Assembly (NCBI GenBank): GCA_964493125.1
Contig: CAZBMS010000003.1
Coordinates: forward strand, 8,183-72,182
Direction: 5' to 3'
DNA length: 64,000 nucleotides
DNA from: QGNO01 sp964493125
GTDB taxonomy: Bacteria > Chloroflexota > Dehalococcoidia > Lucifugimonadales > QGNO01
Made by a program: the position numbers and the translations under genes. Positions 18,048 to 26,760 of the stretch are shown piece by piece; within the stretch, counting starts at the first letter, position 1, and each line of letters starts with the position of its first letter. The notes under the pieces are model-generated. The model ran no database searches. It was not told the origin of the DNA and saw only the letters and a program-made list of their open reading frames with translations.

Positions 18048-18848
18048 TCACTCAAGAGAGTCTTTTTGCTCCAGCTCTTCCTCCCAAACTGGCTCTCTTT
18101 TCTCAGAAAATGATTTTGGCCCTTCCTCCGCATCATGACTTTGCAAAAGTTCATTGTAGGCTCGCGCGGTAATGGGGGCTGCCTCATGCTCACTGGATCG
18201 GCGTCCCTTTTCAACCAATTCCTTGAATGTTCGGGTGGATCTGGGTGAATTCTTTATAATCTTCCCAGCCATTTCCATAGCTTCGTCCATCAATCTCTCA
18301 GGCGGAACTACTTTGTTAAGAAACCCCATTTCAAGAACTCTACGAGCTGGAATTGGCTCAGCGGAAAGGACGAGTTCCATTACCGCTGTTTCTGAAATTA
18401 TCTTGTTTAAGTGAATGGCAAATGGTGCCATAAGGCCCACTCTAGCTTCAGTAATTCCGAGCATAGCCGATTCCGAAGCAATTCTTATGTCACAAGCCTG
18501 AGCAATTGCGAAACCGCCAGCCAAAGCATAGCCATTCACTGCAGCAATCATCGGTTTAACGGGCGTCGGCCACATCGAAAGGCCACCACCATACATTGTT
18601 TCTTCCGCGGTCGCCTGTTTGCCGGACATGGTGTCGGCTGCCCTTTCTTTAAGATCGCGACCCGCACAAAAAGCCCTGCCAGCTCCTGTAATTATGGCTA
18701 CCCAAGCACGATTATCCTCATCAAATCTGATGATGGTTGCTCGCAGATTTTCAATCATCTCTCTGTTAAGTGCGTTTAGGACGGCTGGTCGATTTAAAGT
18801 TATAACAGCTATCCTATCCCGAACTTCGTAAACCACTGATTCACTCAT
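18048..18848 (-). CDS. Enoyl-CoA hydratase/isomerase (crotonase) family protein
   Basis: This 266-aa crotonase-fold enzyme acts on acyl-CoA thioesters. The oxyanion-hole elements are visible in AFCAGRDLKE and ALAGGFAIA. Of the two catalytic glutamates of classical enoyl-CoA hydratase, the second is present (LGITEA) but the first, which normally follows GGGC, is Ala in the aligned segment GGFAIAQACDI. It may therefore be an isomerase, a hydrolase or another crotonase activity instead of a true hydratase. No other beta-oxidation gene is adjacent. The start ATG at 18848 has no strong ribosome-binding site. Transcription runs toward the ABC exporter. Confidence 0.85.
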   Translation of the reverse strand: MSESVVYEVRDRIAVITLNRPAVLNALNREMIENLRATIIRFDEDNRAWVAIITGAGRAFCAGRDLKERAADTMSGKQATAEETMYGGGLSMWPTPVKPMIAAVNGYALAGGFAIAQACDIRIASESAMLGITEARVGLMAPFAIHLNKIISETAVMELVLSAEPIPARRVLEMGFLNKVVPPERLMDEAMEMAGKIIKNSPRSTRTFKELVEKGRRSSEHEAAPITARAYNELLQSHDAEEGPKSFSEKREPVWEEELEQKDSLE

Positions 18849-18866
18849 CGGTCACCTCAGCCACGT

Positions 18867-19433
18867 TTATTCTATGCGATTATCCAAGTGAGTTACCAGC
18901 TGTAGACCCAAAAACTCAACCCGACTCCCTGGACGAATTCCATTCTCAGAAGCCGAACCAGATTTAATCTCGAGTACGTATCGTATTGGCCGTTCTGGAT
19001 AATAACTAGGAGGTGTAACACCTGTTGTAACCGTAGGCACATTCTCTGATATATTAACAACCTTCCGTTTCACATCAATCCAAACTATGTCTAAAGGTAT
19101 CAACATACCCTTCATCCAAAAAGCTGGGGTTACGTCCTCTGAGTATATGAACAGCATCCCCTCATCCACATGTAATTCACTCCTCCCCATAAGCCCTCGG
19201 GTCCTCTCAGCTGGGGAGATTGCCAAATCCACCACAAACGTCTTTTCGCCTATCTTCACCCTTGGGTTCGTCGAAGCGTTGTCTGTTGTATCAGACGCAA
19301 GCCTTTGAGGAGTCCCTGTCGGCTGTACTTCACTCACACCAGCAGAACAACTCAATGTCAATAACAAACAAACAATGTATAGCGCATTAGATAGCCGCAC
19401 GAATGAATTACTCGGGCGTTTGAGTCGAAGCAC
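18867..19433 (-). CDS. DUF192 domain lipoprotein
   Basis: This 188-aa secreted protein begins with a basic, hydrophobic signal sequence that ends in a lipobox-like LTLSCSAG, so Cys near residue 30 is the likely lipidated residue. A low-complexity Thr/Ser linker precedes the DUF192 domain (about 60-180), recognisable by AERTRGLMGR, MLFIYSEDVTPAFWMKGMLIPLDIVWID and YVLEI. DUF192 proteins are small beta-barrel proteins of unknown biochemical role. The start lies 26 bases inside the 3' end of ruvB, suggesting coupled translation. Confidence 0.82.
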   Translation of the reverse strand: MLRLKRPSNSFVRLSNALYIVCLLLTLSCSAGVSEVQPTGTPQRLASDTTDNASTNPRVKIGEKTFVVDLAISPAERTRGLMGRSELHVDEGMLFIYSEDVTPAFWMKGMLIPLDIVWIDVKRKVVNISENVPTVTTGVTPPSYYPERPIRYVLEIKSGSASENGIRPGSRVEFLGLQLVTHLDNRIE

Positions 19434-20463
19434 TTGCCCAAAAAGAGGCTTGGTTGGTTGATTCTTTGTCTTTGTATGGCAAGCCTAAATGTTGATATGC
19501 CTTCGAAGTTGCCACTCGACCACGTGGGGTCCTAGTGACAAATCCCATCTGAATTAGATAGGGTTCATAAACGTCCATTATTGTGTCTGGTTCCTCGCTT
19601 ATCGAAGCTCCTATAGTCTCCAAGCCCACGGGCCCCCCATCAAACTTTTCCACTAGGGCACGGAGTATCTTGTGATCCAGATCATCTAGGCCCAATACAT
19701 CAATCTCAAGTCCTGAAAGTGCCTCTTTAGCAATATCTACACCGACTGCCCCATCAACCATCACCTGAGCGTAATCTCTAACTCGTTTTAGTAGTCTATT
19801 CGCGACCCTAGGAGTACCTCGAGATCTTCTTGAGATCTCCTCTAGCCCCTCATCTGCGGCAGTTATTTGTAGAATCGTGGCCGACCGTTGTAGTAACTGT
19901 AATATCGCCTCAGACTCGTAGAAGTCTAAGCGGAATAATAGCCCGAACCGGTTTCTTAATGGTGCACTAATCTGAGCATATCGGGTAGTAGCCCCAATCA
20001 GGGTGAAAGGTGGGACTTTGAGATTGATCGCCCTAGCTCCAAGGCCCTTACCCATTAGCCACGAAAGGAAAAAGTCCTCCATGGCAGGGTACAAAACTTC
20101 TTCCACTGTCCTATTTAGTCTATGAATTTCATCGATGAAAAGTACGTCATTGGGACGCAAGCTAGTCAAAATAGCTGCCATGTCCCCAGGCCTTTCGATT
20201 GCAGGGCCCGATGTAACCTTAATGTTTACCCCCATCTCAGATGCAACAATATTCGCTAGGGTAGTTTTTCCTAATCCAGGGGGGCCGTATAGAAGTAAGT
20301 GATCCAGCGCCTCGTCACGCTGCCTCGCAGCAGCCATAGCGATACCAAGATTGTACTTTATCTTGTCTTGGCCAACGTAGTCAGCAATCTTGCGTGGGCG
20401 CAAATTTGATTCAAGATGCGTATCTTCTTCTGCCTGTTTTCCAGAGACAAGTCTTTCAGTCAT
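19408..20463 (-). CDS. ruvB: Holliday junction branch-migration helicase RuvB
   Basis: RuvB is the hexameric AAA+ motor that works with RuvA to move Holliday junctions. The 351-aa protein shows Walker A GPPGLGKTT, the Walker B DEIHRLN, GATTRYAQISAPLRNRF (sensor 1 and arginine region) and the C-terminal winged-helix block ISEEPDTIMDVYEPYLIQMG. In many bacteria ruvC, ruvA and ruvB are contiguous; here ruvCA lies about 21 kb away on the same strand. The 3' end overlaps the DUF192 gene by 26 bases. No SOS box was seen upstream. Confidence 0.96.
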   Translation of the reverse strand: MTERLVSGKQAEEDTHLESNLRPRKIADYVGQDKIKYNLGIAMAAARQRDEALDHLLLYGPPGLGKTTLANIVASEMGVNIKVTSGPAIERPGDMAAILTSLRPNDVLFIDEIHRLNRTVEEVLYPAMEDFFLSWLMGKGLGARAINLKVPPFTLIGATTRYAQISAPLRNRFGLLFRLDFYESEAILQLLQRSATILQITAADEGLEEISRRSRGTPRVANRLLKRVRDYAQVMVDGAVGVDIAKEALSGLEIDVLGLDDLDHKILRALVEKFDGGPVGLETIGASISEEPDTIMDVYEPYLIQMGFVTRTPRGRVATSKAYQHLGLPYKDKESTNQASFWASASTQTPE

Positions 20464-20530
20464 GCTCGATTATCCCTATGCAATCCAGATCGCCATGATA
20501 CCACGCTGATTAAGCAGCTGAAATACCAAG

Positions 20531-21799
20531 CTATACCCCATTTCTTTCTGGCTTCCTCAAGAACAATAACAAAAGGACAGCTGCTAAAGCTGCAGACATT
20601 CCAGTCCCAACTATGAATATTGAGTAGCTCTCCGTGGTGTCAAATATCCAACCGGCCAGTACTGTCGCTATCATACCTACAATTCCGAAGCTGTTAAGTA
20701 TTCCCCTGAGCCTAGCAAATGACCGCCGACCATAATATTCTCCCAGGATAGAGTAGTTAGCAGGGGACACATTCGCACCAAAAGCAAACAGGATTGCAAA
20801 CAGGTAAATTGCTAATTTCCCGTTGGCAAAATCCAGAATGATTAAAGACAAAGCAACCGCCACCTGGCCGATTACCAAAATATGTTTTTTACTCCACCTG
20901 TCGCCAAGCCAGCCCACAAGCAGTATTAATGGGGTAGCGGTCAGAGCTACCAATCCAACCATATTAGCTCCTCCCTGCTCAGTAAGGCCTTTCCAAACAA
21001 AAATTGGGATAAAGTGGACCTGAAACGCCGAGTTCATAGTGGTTCTTACGGTTGTGCTAAATGCAATTAACCAAAATGAGGGCATCTTTAACGTCTCCCC
21101 AAAATCGAACCCGTCCGGCAAACTTGCTTGCGCGACTAATGGATCCTTTTTATGTGCGGAATCTCCTACTTCCGATTGGAGAGCCTCCACGCCATCTGGC
21201 AAAAGACCCATGGACTCCGGGGAGCGACGAATTAACAATGCTAATGGCAGGGACACTACAAGCACAACAAGTCCAGAGAGGATAGATGCCATTCTCCATC
21301 CATGAGTTATAGCAATAGCAGCGATTATGGGAGTGAAAATTGCTGGCCCTAATCTAACCGAAGAGGAGCAAATGCTCATTGCCCGAGTGCGATATTTCAT
21401 AAACCAAAGATTGGCCACGGCATGCATGCATTGAAGAAATCCCATTTGAAATCCAAGGGCAACCCAACCAACATAAACCAATACAAACGTTAACTCGTTA
21501 TGTACAGTGGTTAATGCAATAAGACCAGTCCCTCCCAACAGGGCTCCCACAAAAATCGGAAGCCTTGGTCCACGACGATCTATTATCCAGCCTACCAAGG
21601 GTCCCTCAATCCCCCCCTCGAGCCTTGCAAGGGAAAACAGTAAAGATAGAGCGGCCCTTCCTATTTCAAGTTCTCGTGTCAGAGGAAGAAAGAATACAGA
21701 AACTACTGAGGAGTGGACCGATCCAACCATGGTTATCGTGCTTCCAGCCGCCAATATCCACCATCCGTAGTAAATCGAACCTTTTTTGCTCCTAGTCAT
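20531..21799 (-). CDS. MFS transporter, OFA/monocarboxylate-like
   Basis: This twelve-helix transporter has the N-terminal YYGWWILAAG motif typical of the oxalate:formate antiporter and monocarboxylate-porter branch, and DRRGPRLPIFVGALLG in the loop between helices 2 and 3. It probably carries small organic anions across the cytoplasmic membrane. The frame is open to 21865, but the extra 22 residues upstream are not typical of the family; the ATG at 21799 (MTRSKKG) or 21805 is the likelier start. It is divergent from the strong promoter of the rpmF-fabD cluster. The substrate is unknown. Confidence 0.83.
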   Translation of the reverse strand: MTRSKKGSIYYGWWILAAGSTITMVGSVHSSVVSVFFLPLTRELEIGRAALSLLFSLARLEGGIEGPLVGWIIDRRGPRLPIFVGALLGGTGLIALTTVHNELTFVLVYVGWVALGFQMGFLQCMHAVANLWFMKYRTRAMSICSSSVRLGPAIFTPIIAAIAITHGWRMASILSGLVVLVVSLPLALLIRRSPESMGLLPDGVEALQSEVGDSAHKKDPLVAQASLPDGFDFGETLKMPSFWLIAFSTTVRTTMNSAFQVHFIPIFVWKGLTEQGGANMVGLVALTATPLILLVGWLGDRWSKKHILVIGQVAVALSLIILDFANGKLAIYLFAILFAFGANVSPANYSILGEYYGRRSFARLRGILNSFGIVGMIATVLAGWIFDTTESYSIFIVGTGMSAALAAVLLLLFLRKPERNGV

Positions 21800-21957
21800 T
21801 TGCATTAAATCGTAAACGCACTCCGTTATTGTGGCCGATGGTACGACCAACATCCAGTTCTTCAAGAAAATTAATGGCCAATAGCAAATTTCTTCCTATC
21901 GCACCTTACTCCCTTTGTAAGGAACGCTCAAATGAACAAGATTCTGTACTAATTAAC

Positions 21958-21987
21958 TTGACACCTATCCTGAGATGTTCTTATAAT
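21958..21987 (+). promoter_or_regulatory. Consensus sigma-70-type promoter of the yceD-rpmF-fabD cluster
   Basis: A perfect TTGACA (21958-21963) and a perfect TATAAT (21982-21987) are separated by 18 bases. Predicted transcription begins near 21994, about 33 bases before the ATG of the small yceD-like ORF at 22027. It is the best promoter seen in the window. The 160 bases between the divergent MFS gene and the small ORF hold nothing else recognisable. Confidence 0.8.
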
Positions 21988-22026
21988 CCCTAGCCTTGTA
22001 GAGAGTTTTTTCGGCAGTGAGTTTTT

Positions 22027-22296
22027 ATGAGATTTAATGTTGCCATCCTTCTAATGGAAACCGTAGACGCCAGGCGTGAAAACTGGCTTGGTAATCCGGA
22101 CGCACAAAGTGAGACAACTGGTGAAATAGCATCCCAAGAAAAACTGCAGTGGCTCTTGTTTAATTGGGGCCGATCGGTCTTAGAGGATATTTTAGCTTTT
22201 ATAAATATAGCCAATGTGAAATGCTTAGGTCTCTGCCTCTACTTTAGGATAAAATTAAGTCTATATTCATTTATTAAAGCTGGGTATTCAAGTTAG
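22027..22296 (+). CDS. Truncated DUF177 (YceD)-like protein upstream of rpmF
   Basis: The 89-aa ORF begins MRFNVAILLMETVDARR, which resembles the N-terminus of DUF177/YceD proteins of related phyla (a FNVAQLLKE-type start), the family normally encoded directly upstream of rpmF. A later VKCLGLCLYFRIKL stretch could be a decayed form of the central paired-Cys motif. Full-length family members are about 170 aa; only 39 bases separate this stop from rpmF, so the C-terminal half cannot be present. It may be a shortened functional gene or a decaying remnant. It lies directly behind the consensus promoter at 21958. Assignment rests on remembered family patterns and position. Confidence 0.4.
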   Translation: MRFNVAILLMETVDARRENWLGNPDAQSETTGEIASQEKLQWLLFNWGRSVLEDILAFINIANVKCLGLCLYFRIKLSLYSFIKAGYSS

Positions 22297-22335
22297 TAAT
22301 TAGCAATATGTTGGTAATATAGAAGAGAGGATTTT

Positions 22336-22536
22336 GTGGGAGCTCTACCAAAAAAGAAAAGAACTCAGTCAAGAAAGCGGACGCGCTGGAGCCACTCCGC
22401 CCTAACGCCAGTGAGCCTGTCAATTTGTCCCCAGTGCAGGGTCGCGAAGCGGTCGCATCGCGTTTGCGGTAACTGTGGCTATTATGCAGGGAGAGAGGTT
22501 ATTTCCCCCAAGGGGGCTACTTCAAACGAGGCCTAA
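22336..22536 (+). CDS. rpmF: Large ribosomal subunit protein bL32
   Basis: This 66-aa ribosomal protein has a basic N-terminal tail (KKKRTQSRKRTRWSH) and a complete zinc ribbon, C31-x2-C34 and C44-x2-C47, followed by GYYAGREV, as in bL32 of the zinc-binding (C+) type. The GTG start is preceded by GAGAGGA four bases upstream. It is followed by fabD, a common bacterial arrangement that links ribosome assembly to fatty-acid synthesis. Confidence 0.93.
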   Translation: MGALPKKKRTQSRKRTRWSHSALTPVSLSICPQCRVAKRSHRVCGNCGYYAGREVISPKGATSNEA

Positions 22537-22579
22537 GGCTGCGCCCGCAAGTATATTTAGTATTTATCAGGAGCAAATA

Positions 22580-23539
22580 ATGGCTCTTTCATCGACCTCC
22601 CAAAATACGAATAGCAAGATAGCATTCCTTTTTCCAGGACAAGGTTCGCAATCAGTGGGCATGGGGCTTGATCTCTATGAGAACTCGACTGCGGCTAAAG
22701 AGATATTTAATACAGCTGACGAGGTGCTAGAGCGCCCACTTTCGAAAATAATGTTCGAGGGCCCCCCTGAGGAGCTAAGCAACACCATCAATTCTCAGCC
22801 AGCCCTACTAACCACCAGCTTGGCCACCCTAGCCGCAACAAAAGAAAGGTTTGCCGACTTGCTCGATAAAGATGTGGTGTTCATGGCGGGACACAGCTTA
22901 GGGGAGTATACCGCCTTGGCTGCATCTGGGGTAATTGATCTTCCTGATGCAGTCTGGCTTGTTCAAGAGCGGGGGCGTCTTATGCAAGAGGCGTGCGACG
23001 ATAATCCAGGATCTATGGCTGCAGTGTTAGGGCTAGAAGAAAGTGTCGTGGAAGAGGTTTGTAGAGAAACCGGGACACAAATAGCCAACATAAATACCCC
23101 CGGTCAAATCGTTATCAGCGGTGAGAAAGACGCTATCAGAAGAGCTGTCGATAAATCATCTGAGAAAGGCGCAAAGAAAAGTATCCTATTAAAGGTTAGC
23201 GGGGCATTCCATTCATATTTGATGGGATCTGCAATGAAAGGAATGCAGCAGGCGCTAGATGCGGTTCAATTTAGGAACCCTGGCACTCCTATTATAGCTA
23301 ACTGTACGGCCAAGCCTATGAAAACCTCATCAGAAATCAAAGAAGAATTAGCCCAGCAGCTTTGTGGTTGTGTGCGATGGGAAGATTCGATCAAATACAT
23401 GGTCAATTTAGGTGTATCAAAATTTTACGAGTTTGGGCCTGGGAAAATCTTAACAAACATGATGAAGCGCATTTCAGGTGATGTAGAGGCCACTCCCATA
23501 GACAGCATGTCGTCAGTGCAAGAAATTGCTGGAAGTTAG
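22580..23539 (+). CDS. fabD: Malonyl-CoA:ACP transacylase
   Basis: FabD loads malonyl groups from CoA onto acyl carrier protein for type II fatty-acid synthesis. From the ATG at 22580 the protein is 319 aa: GQGSQ near residues 20-24, the nucleophilic Ser in GHSLGEY (Ser106), and the catalytic His in GAFHSYLM. The frame is open back to 22475, inside rpmF, but the start at 22580 has AGGAG at the right distance and gives the standard length. The 3' end overlaps the nusB frame by 14 bases. acpP, encoding its substrate protein, is two genes downstream. Confidence 0.95.
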   Translation: MALSSTSQNTNSKIAFLFPGQGSQSVGMGLDLYENSTAAKEIFNTADEVLERPLSKIMFEGPPEELSNTINSQPALLTTSLATLAATKERFADLLDKDVVFMAGHSLGEYTALAASGVIDLPDAVWLVQERGRLMQEACDDNPGSMAAVLGLEESVVEEVCRETGTQIANINTPGQIVISGEKDAIRRAVDKSSEKGAKKSILLKVSGAFHSYLMGSAMKGMQQALDAVQFRNPGTPIIANCTAKPMKTSSEIKEELAQQLCGCVRWEDSIKYMVNLGVSKFYEFGPGKILTNMMKRISGDVEATPIDSMSSVQEIAGS

Positions 23540-24038
23540 AGCAAACGTGATCACATCTACAAAGAGCAGTAAGATAACGGAACAGAAGAGATCCAGAAGG
23601 AAAAGCAGTGCTGGTCGTCGCACTGCTCGCGCAGCCGTTTTGCAAGTCCTATACGAATTAGACACCACTGATCATCCGATAGAAGAATCCTTCAGCTGGA
23701 TTGTCTCCGAAAAGCGCCTGAATGACGATGGCGTTAGTTTTGCTTGGGAAACGACCAAAGGGGTCCAAGGCGCCAGTCGATCCTTGGACAATGAGATAAA
23801 AAAGCATACCGCCCGATGGCCAATCTATCAATTATCGGCAGTAGACAGAAATATATTAAGAATAGCAATATATGAAATGAGTTCAAATGGTGGAGTTTCT
23901 GAAAAAGTAGCTATTAACGAAGCCGTTGAACTGGCAAAAAGATTTGGAGGGGATAATTCGTATCGGTTTATAAATGGCGTTCTAGCATCATTTATTTCGT
24001 CCAAGCTACAAGGCTTAAGCCCCCCTAGCGGAAACTGA
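23526..24038 (+). CDS. nusB: Transcription antitermination factor NusB
   Basis: This protein of up to 170 aa has the NusB helical fold: RRTARAAVLQVLYELD at the N-terminus, then LSAVDRNILRIAIYEM and KVAINEAVELAKRFGGDNSYRFINGVL. NusB binds boxA RNA with NusE and promotes antitermination on rRNA operons. A TTG at 23526 overlaps fabD; a GTG at 23550 is an equally reasonable start, because the first 25-30 residues are Lys/Ser/Arg-rich and not conserved. It is translationally linked to fabD by the overlap. Confidence 0.88.
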   Translation: MLEVRANVITSTKSSKITEQKRSRRKSSAGRRTARAAVLQVLYELDTTDHPIEESFSWIVSEKRLNDDGVSFAWETTKGVQGASRSLDNEIKKHTARWPIYQLSAVDRNILRIAIYEMSSNGGVSEKVAINEAVELAKRFGGDNSYRFINGVLASFISSKLQGLSPPSGN

Positions 24039-24063
24039 TACTTTAAATTAAGGAGGCCATACT

Positions 24064-24324
24064 ATGGCATCAATTTTTGACCGGGTTAAAACGCTAGTTG
24101 TTGACAAGCTCAGCGCAGATGAAGAATCTGTAACTTTGGAGTCCCACTTTACTAACGACCTAAATGCCGATTCACTTGACTTAGTAGAGCTAATAATGGC
24201 CTTTGAAGAAGAATTTTCACAAGACGGAGATCCTGTTGAAATCTCCGATGAAGATGCAGAAAAAATAAATACTGTCGGCGATGCAGTCGAGTATATCAGA
24301 GGGAAAGGTATAGCTGATAGCTAA
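24064..24324 (+). CDS. acpP: Acyl carrier protein
   Basis: This 86-aa acidic carrier protein has the phosphopantetheine attachment site at DSLDLVEL (Ser37). A near-perfect ribosome-binding site, AAGGAGG, lies 7 bases before the ATG, as expected for an abundant protein. It is the last gene of the rpmF-fabD-nusB-acpP cluster and is followed by a hairpin at 24388-24419. The C-terminal ten residues are slightly longer than in E. coli AcpP. Confidence 0.95.
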   Translation: MASIFDRVKTLVVDKLSADEESVTLESHFTNDLNADSLDLVELIMAFEEEFSQDGDPVEISDEDAEKINTVGDAVEYIRGKGIADS

Positions 24325-24387
24325 ATGAACCTCTCCTAACTACACAGCAGTAAGCTTTATATGTGCCCGTCTCCCTGTTTGTTTTAT

Positions 24388-24419
24388 CTAAACTAGGCGT
24401 CCCTTAACACCTAGTTTAG
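24388..24419 (+). terminator. Hairpin after acpP, possible terminator
   Basis: The arms CTAAACTAGG and CCTAGTTTAG form a 10-bp perfect stem with a 12-base loop, 63 bases after the acpP stop. It is A/T-rich and not followed by a clean T-run, so it is a weak intrinsic terminator at best. It separates the fatty-acid cluster from udg. Confidence 0.4.
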
Positions 24420-24433
24420 GTTATTGCTAATCT

Positions 24434-24461
24434 TTGTCTTATACAAGTAATAGAGTATACT
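24434..24461 (+). promoter_or_regulatory. Promoter of udg, leaderless arrangement
   Basis: TTGTCT (24434-24439) and TATACT (24456-24461) are spaced 16 bases apart. The -10 ends 8 bases before the ATG at 24470, so transcription should begin at or next to the start codon. This argues against the upstream TTG at 24434 as the translation start. Confidence 0.5.
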
Positions 24462-24469
24462 GGAAAGAT

Positions 24470-25072
24470 ATGCTAGATCTGCAACAGGTGGCCAGTCGGA
24501 TACATAACTGTTTTGATTGCGACCTATCCCAATCGCGCACTAAAGCCGTTCCAGGAGAAGGCCCGGAAGATGCCGACCTGATGTTTATCGGTGAAGGCCC
24601 AGGATTCAATGAAGATCAGCAATCTCGCCCTTTCGTAGGGGCGGCTGGGCAATACCTCGAGGAACTTCTCGCCAAAATAAACATCAACCGTAATTCTGTG
24701 TTCATCACTAACATGGTCAAGTGTAGGCCCCCTAATAATAGAGACCCTTTTCCAGGAGAGATTGAGGCTTGTAGCAAATATATCGATGAGCAGATTAGGC
24801 TAGTCAGACCAAAAGTTATAGTTACCTTAGGAAGACACTCTCTAGGCAAGTTTTTACCCGGGGAAACCATCGGCAAGGTTCATGGAAAGCCAAAACAAAT
24901 AGGCAATTTAATCGTATATCCTATATATCATCCTGCTGCTGCCCTGCGGCGACATTCATTGCGGATTGTACTTGAGAATGATTTCCAATTAATACCGTCG
25001 CTAGTGAGAGGCGATATTGAGAACGAATCAAATGACAATCATAAACCTCAACAACTCTCGTTGTTTGAGTAG
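24470..25072 (+). CDS. udg: Uracil-DNA glycosylase, family 4 (4Fe-4S type)
   Basis: From the ATG at 24470 this is a 200-aa enzyme that removes uracil from DNA. Motif A is GEGPGFNEDQQSRPFVGAAG and the substrate-binding His is in YPIYHPAAALR. Four cysteines fit the iron-sulfur cluster of family 4: C14 and C17 (NCFDC), C85 (MVKCRPP) and C101 (EIEAC). The N-terminus ahead of the ATG (from the TTG at 24434) overlaps the promoter and is rejected. It is followed after 9 bases by the RNase J gene. Confidence 0.92.
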   Translation: MLDLQQVASRIHNCFDCDLSQSRTKAVPGEGPEDADLMFIGEGPGFNEDQQSRPFVGAAGQYLEELLAKININRNSVFITNMVKCRPPNNRDPFPGEIEACSKYIDEQIRLVRPKVIVTLGRHSLGKFLPGETIGKVHGKPKQIGNLIVYPIYHPAAALRRHSLRIVLENDFQLIPSLVRGDIENESNDNHKPQQLSLFE

Positions 25073-25081
25073 GTTCTAATC

Positions 25082-26743
25082 ATGGGTAAGCAAACCCTCA
25101 AAGTAATTCCTCTTGGCGGCCTAGGCGAGATTGGCAAAAACATGATGGCCTTGGAGTCAGGAAAGGACTTAATAATCATCGATGCCGGCGTGCTCTTTCC
25201 CGGAGAGACCATGCCTGGAGTAGACTTAGTTATTCCAGACATCTCCTATCTGATCGAGAACAGGCACCGTATACGTGGCATCTTTATTACTCACGGCCAC
25301 GAAGATCACATAGGCGCCCTACCTTACGTTCTTCAGAAACTAAAAGTGCCTGTATATGCTTCACGACTAGCAGTTGGATTAATAAAATTGAAGCTGAAAG
25401 GTCATGCCGTACTCCACGACCCAAAACTCGTTGAAGTGGAATCAGGCGAGCAAATTAAATCGGGCATTTTCAAAGTGACTTTCTTTCCGGTTTCCCACAG
25501 CATCCCAGATGCAATGGGACTCGCAATAAGCACTCCCCTTGGATTGGTAATACATACCGGGGATTTTAAAATAGATCTCGATCCTGCCACTGATAATCCT
25601 ACCAACCTACTCCGGCTTGCGGAAATGTGCAGAAAGGGCACTTTTCTACTCTTATCAGACTCCACTTATGCGAATGTTCCAGGATACACGCCCTCTGAAG
25701 CCGTTGTAAGCAAAGAAATGAGTGAGATTATCAGGAGGGCCGACGGAAGGGTAATGATAGCAACTTTTGCTTCCCTGCTGGCTAGGGTTCAGCAGATAAT
25801 CGATGCGGCATACAAATACGACAAAAAAGTCAGCGTAGTTGGCCGAAGCATGGTAAACAATGTAAAGCTAGCGATAGACTTAGGATACATAAGGGACCCT
25901 GGGAAAGTTTTCGTGCCGGTAAAAGAATTGAGGAAATATCCCCCTGAAAAGTCCGTGATAGTCATGACCGGTAGCCAAGGGGAGCCAACTTCTGCATTGA
26001 CTCGAATTGCTAATCGTATTCACCAAGACATCGAAATTACTCCTGGAGACACCGTTGTAGTCTCGTCTAGCCCAATACCTGGTAATGAGTTACCAGTCAG
26101 CCGCGTGATAGATAACTTATTTAGGCAGGGCGCCTACGTCTTATACGACAAGACATCAACTGTTCACGTCCATGGTCACGCCAGTCAAGAAGAGTTAAAA
26201 CTCGTACTTAACATTGTTCGGCCCAAATTTTTCGTGCCCGTCCATGGCGAATTCAGACACCTAGTGGCTCACAGAGAGCTAGCTATTACAATGGGTGTTC
26301 ATCCTGATAAGGCCTTTATCCTAGAAAGCGGGGACTTACTGGAGCTTTCGAATGATAAAGGCTGGTTTGGCGGTTCGGTTCCCGCTGAAAATATATATGT
26401 GGATGGCAATTTGTTTAGGGCAGATGAAAGCAACATTCTAAAAGAGAGAACGATGTTGTCAAGAGATGGTATAGTAGTTGTGAGCGTCCCGATTAATAGA
26501 CACAGTGGGGCTGTATTGAGCCACCCTTCCGTAACGTCTGTGGGGTTTGTTGAATCAGGCGACTTTCCGAACGTGCTTGAGCAGATAGCAGATACCGTAC
26601 TCCTTGAACTTAAGACAATCTCCGAAAACGGAACTCTCAGCTCTAGTGCCATTGAAAGCAAAATTAACAAGTCGGTTGCGGCGTTGCTATTTAAGAAAAC
26701 TAGGTTGCGCCCAATAGTTATCTCCTTTCCGGTTTTAACCTAG
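25082..26743 (+). CDS. rnj: Ribonuclease J
   Basis: This 553-aa beta-CASP metallo-beta-lactamase acts as a 5'-3' exo- and endoribonuclease in mRNA decay and rRNA maturation. Zinc ligands are in HGHEDHIGAL (71-80), SHSIPDAMG and HTGDFKID. The beta-CASP domain follows with TYANVPGYTPSE and VMTGSQGEP, and HVHGHASQEELKL precedes the C-terminal domain. Length matches bacterial RNase J1. Presence of RNase J as a main mRNA nuclease fits Gram-positive-like and Chloroflexota lineages. It lies between udg and ftsK, all in the same direction. Confidence 0.95.
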   Translation: MGKQTLKVIPLGGLGEIGKNMMALESGKDLIIIDAGVLFPGETMPGVDLVIPDISYLIENRHRIRGIFITHGHEDHIGALPYVLQKLKVPVYASRLAVGLIKLKLKGHAVLHDPKLVEVESGEQIKSGIFKVTFFPVSHSIPDAMGLAISTPLGLVIHTGDFKIDLDPATDNPTNLLRLAEMCRKGTFLLLSDSTYANVPGYTPSEAVVSKEMSEIIRRADGRVMIATFASLLARVQQIIDAAYKYDKKVSVVGRSMVNNVKLAIDLGYIRDPGKVFVPVKELRKYPPEKSVIVMTGSQGEPTSALTRIANRIHQDIEITPGDTVVVSSSPIPGNELPVSRVIDNLFRQGAYVLYDKTSTVHVHGHASQEELKLVLNIVRPKFFVPVHGEFRHLVAHRELAITMGVHPDKAFILESGDLLELSNDKGWFGGSVPAENIYVDGNLFRADESNILKERTMLSRDGIVVVSVPINRHSGAVLSHPSVTSVGFVESGDFPNVLEQIADTVLLELKTISENGTLSSSAIESKINKSVAALLFKKTRLRPIVISFPVLT

Positions 26744-26760
26744 GAGGAATCTTCGAGCAT

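Noticed and set aside
22475..22579. Upstream extension of fabD into the rpmF coding region
   Set aside because: It overlaps bL32 out of frame, adds non-conserved residues, and the ATG at 22580 has AGGAG at correct spacing and gives the normal FabD length.
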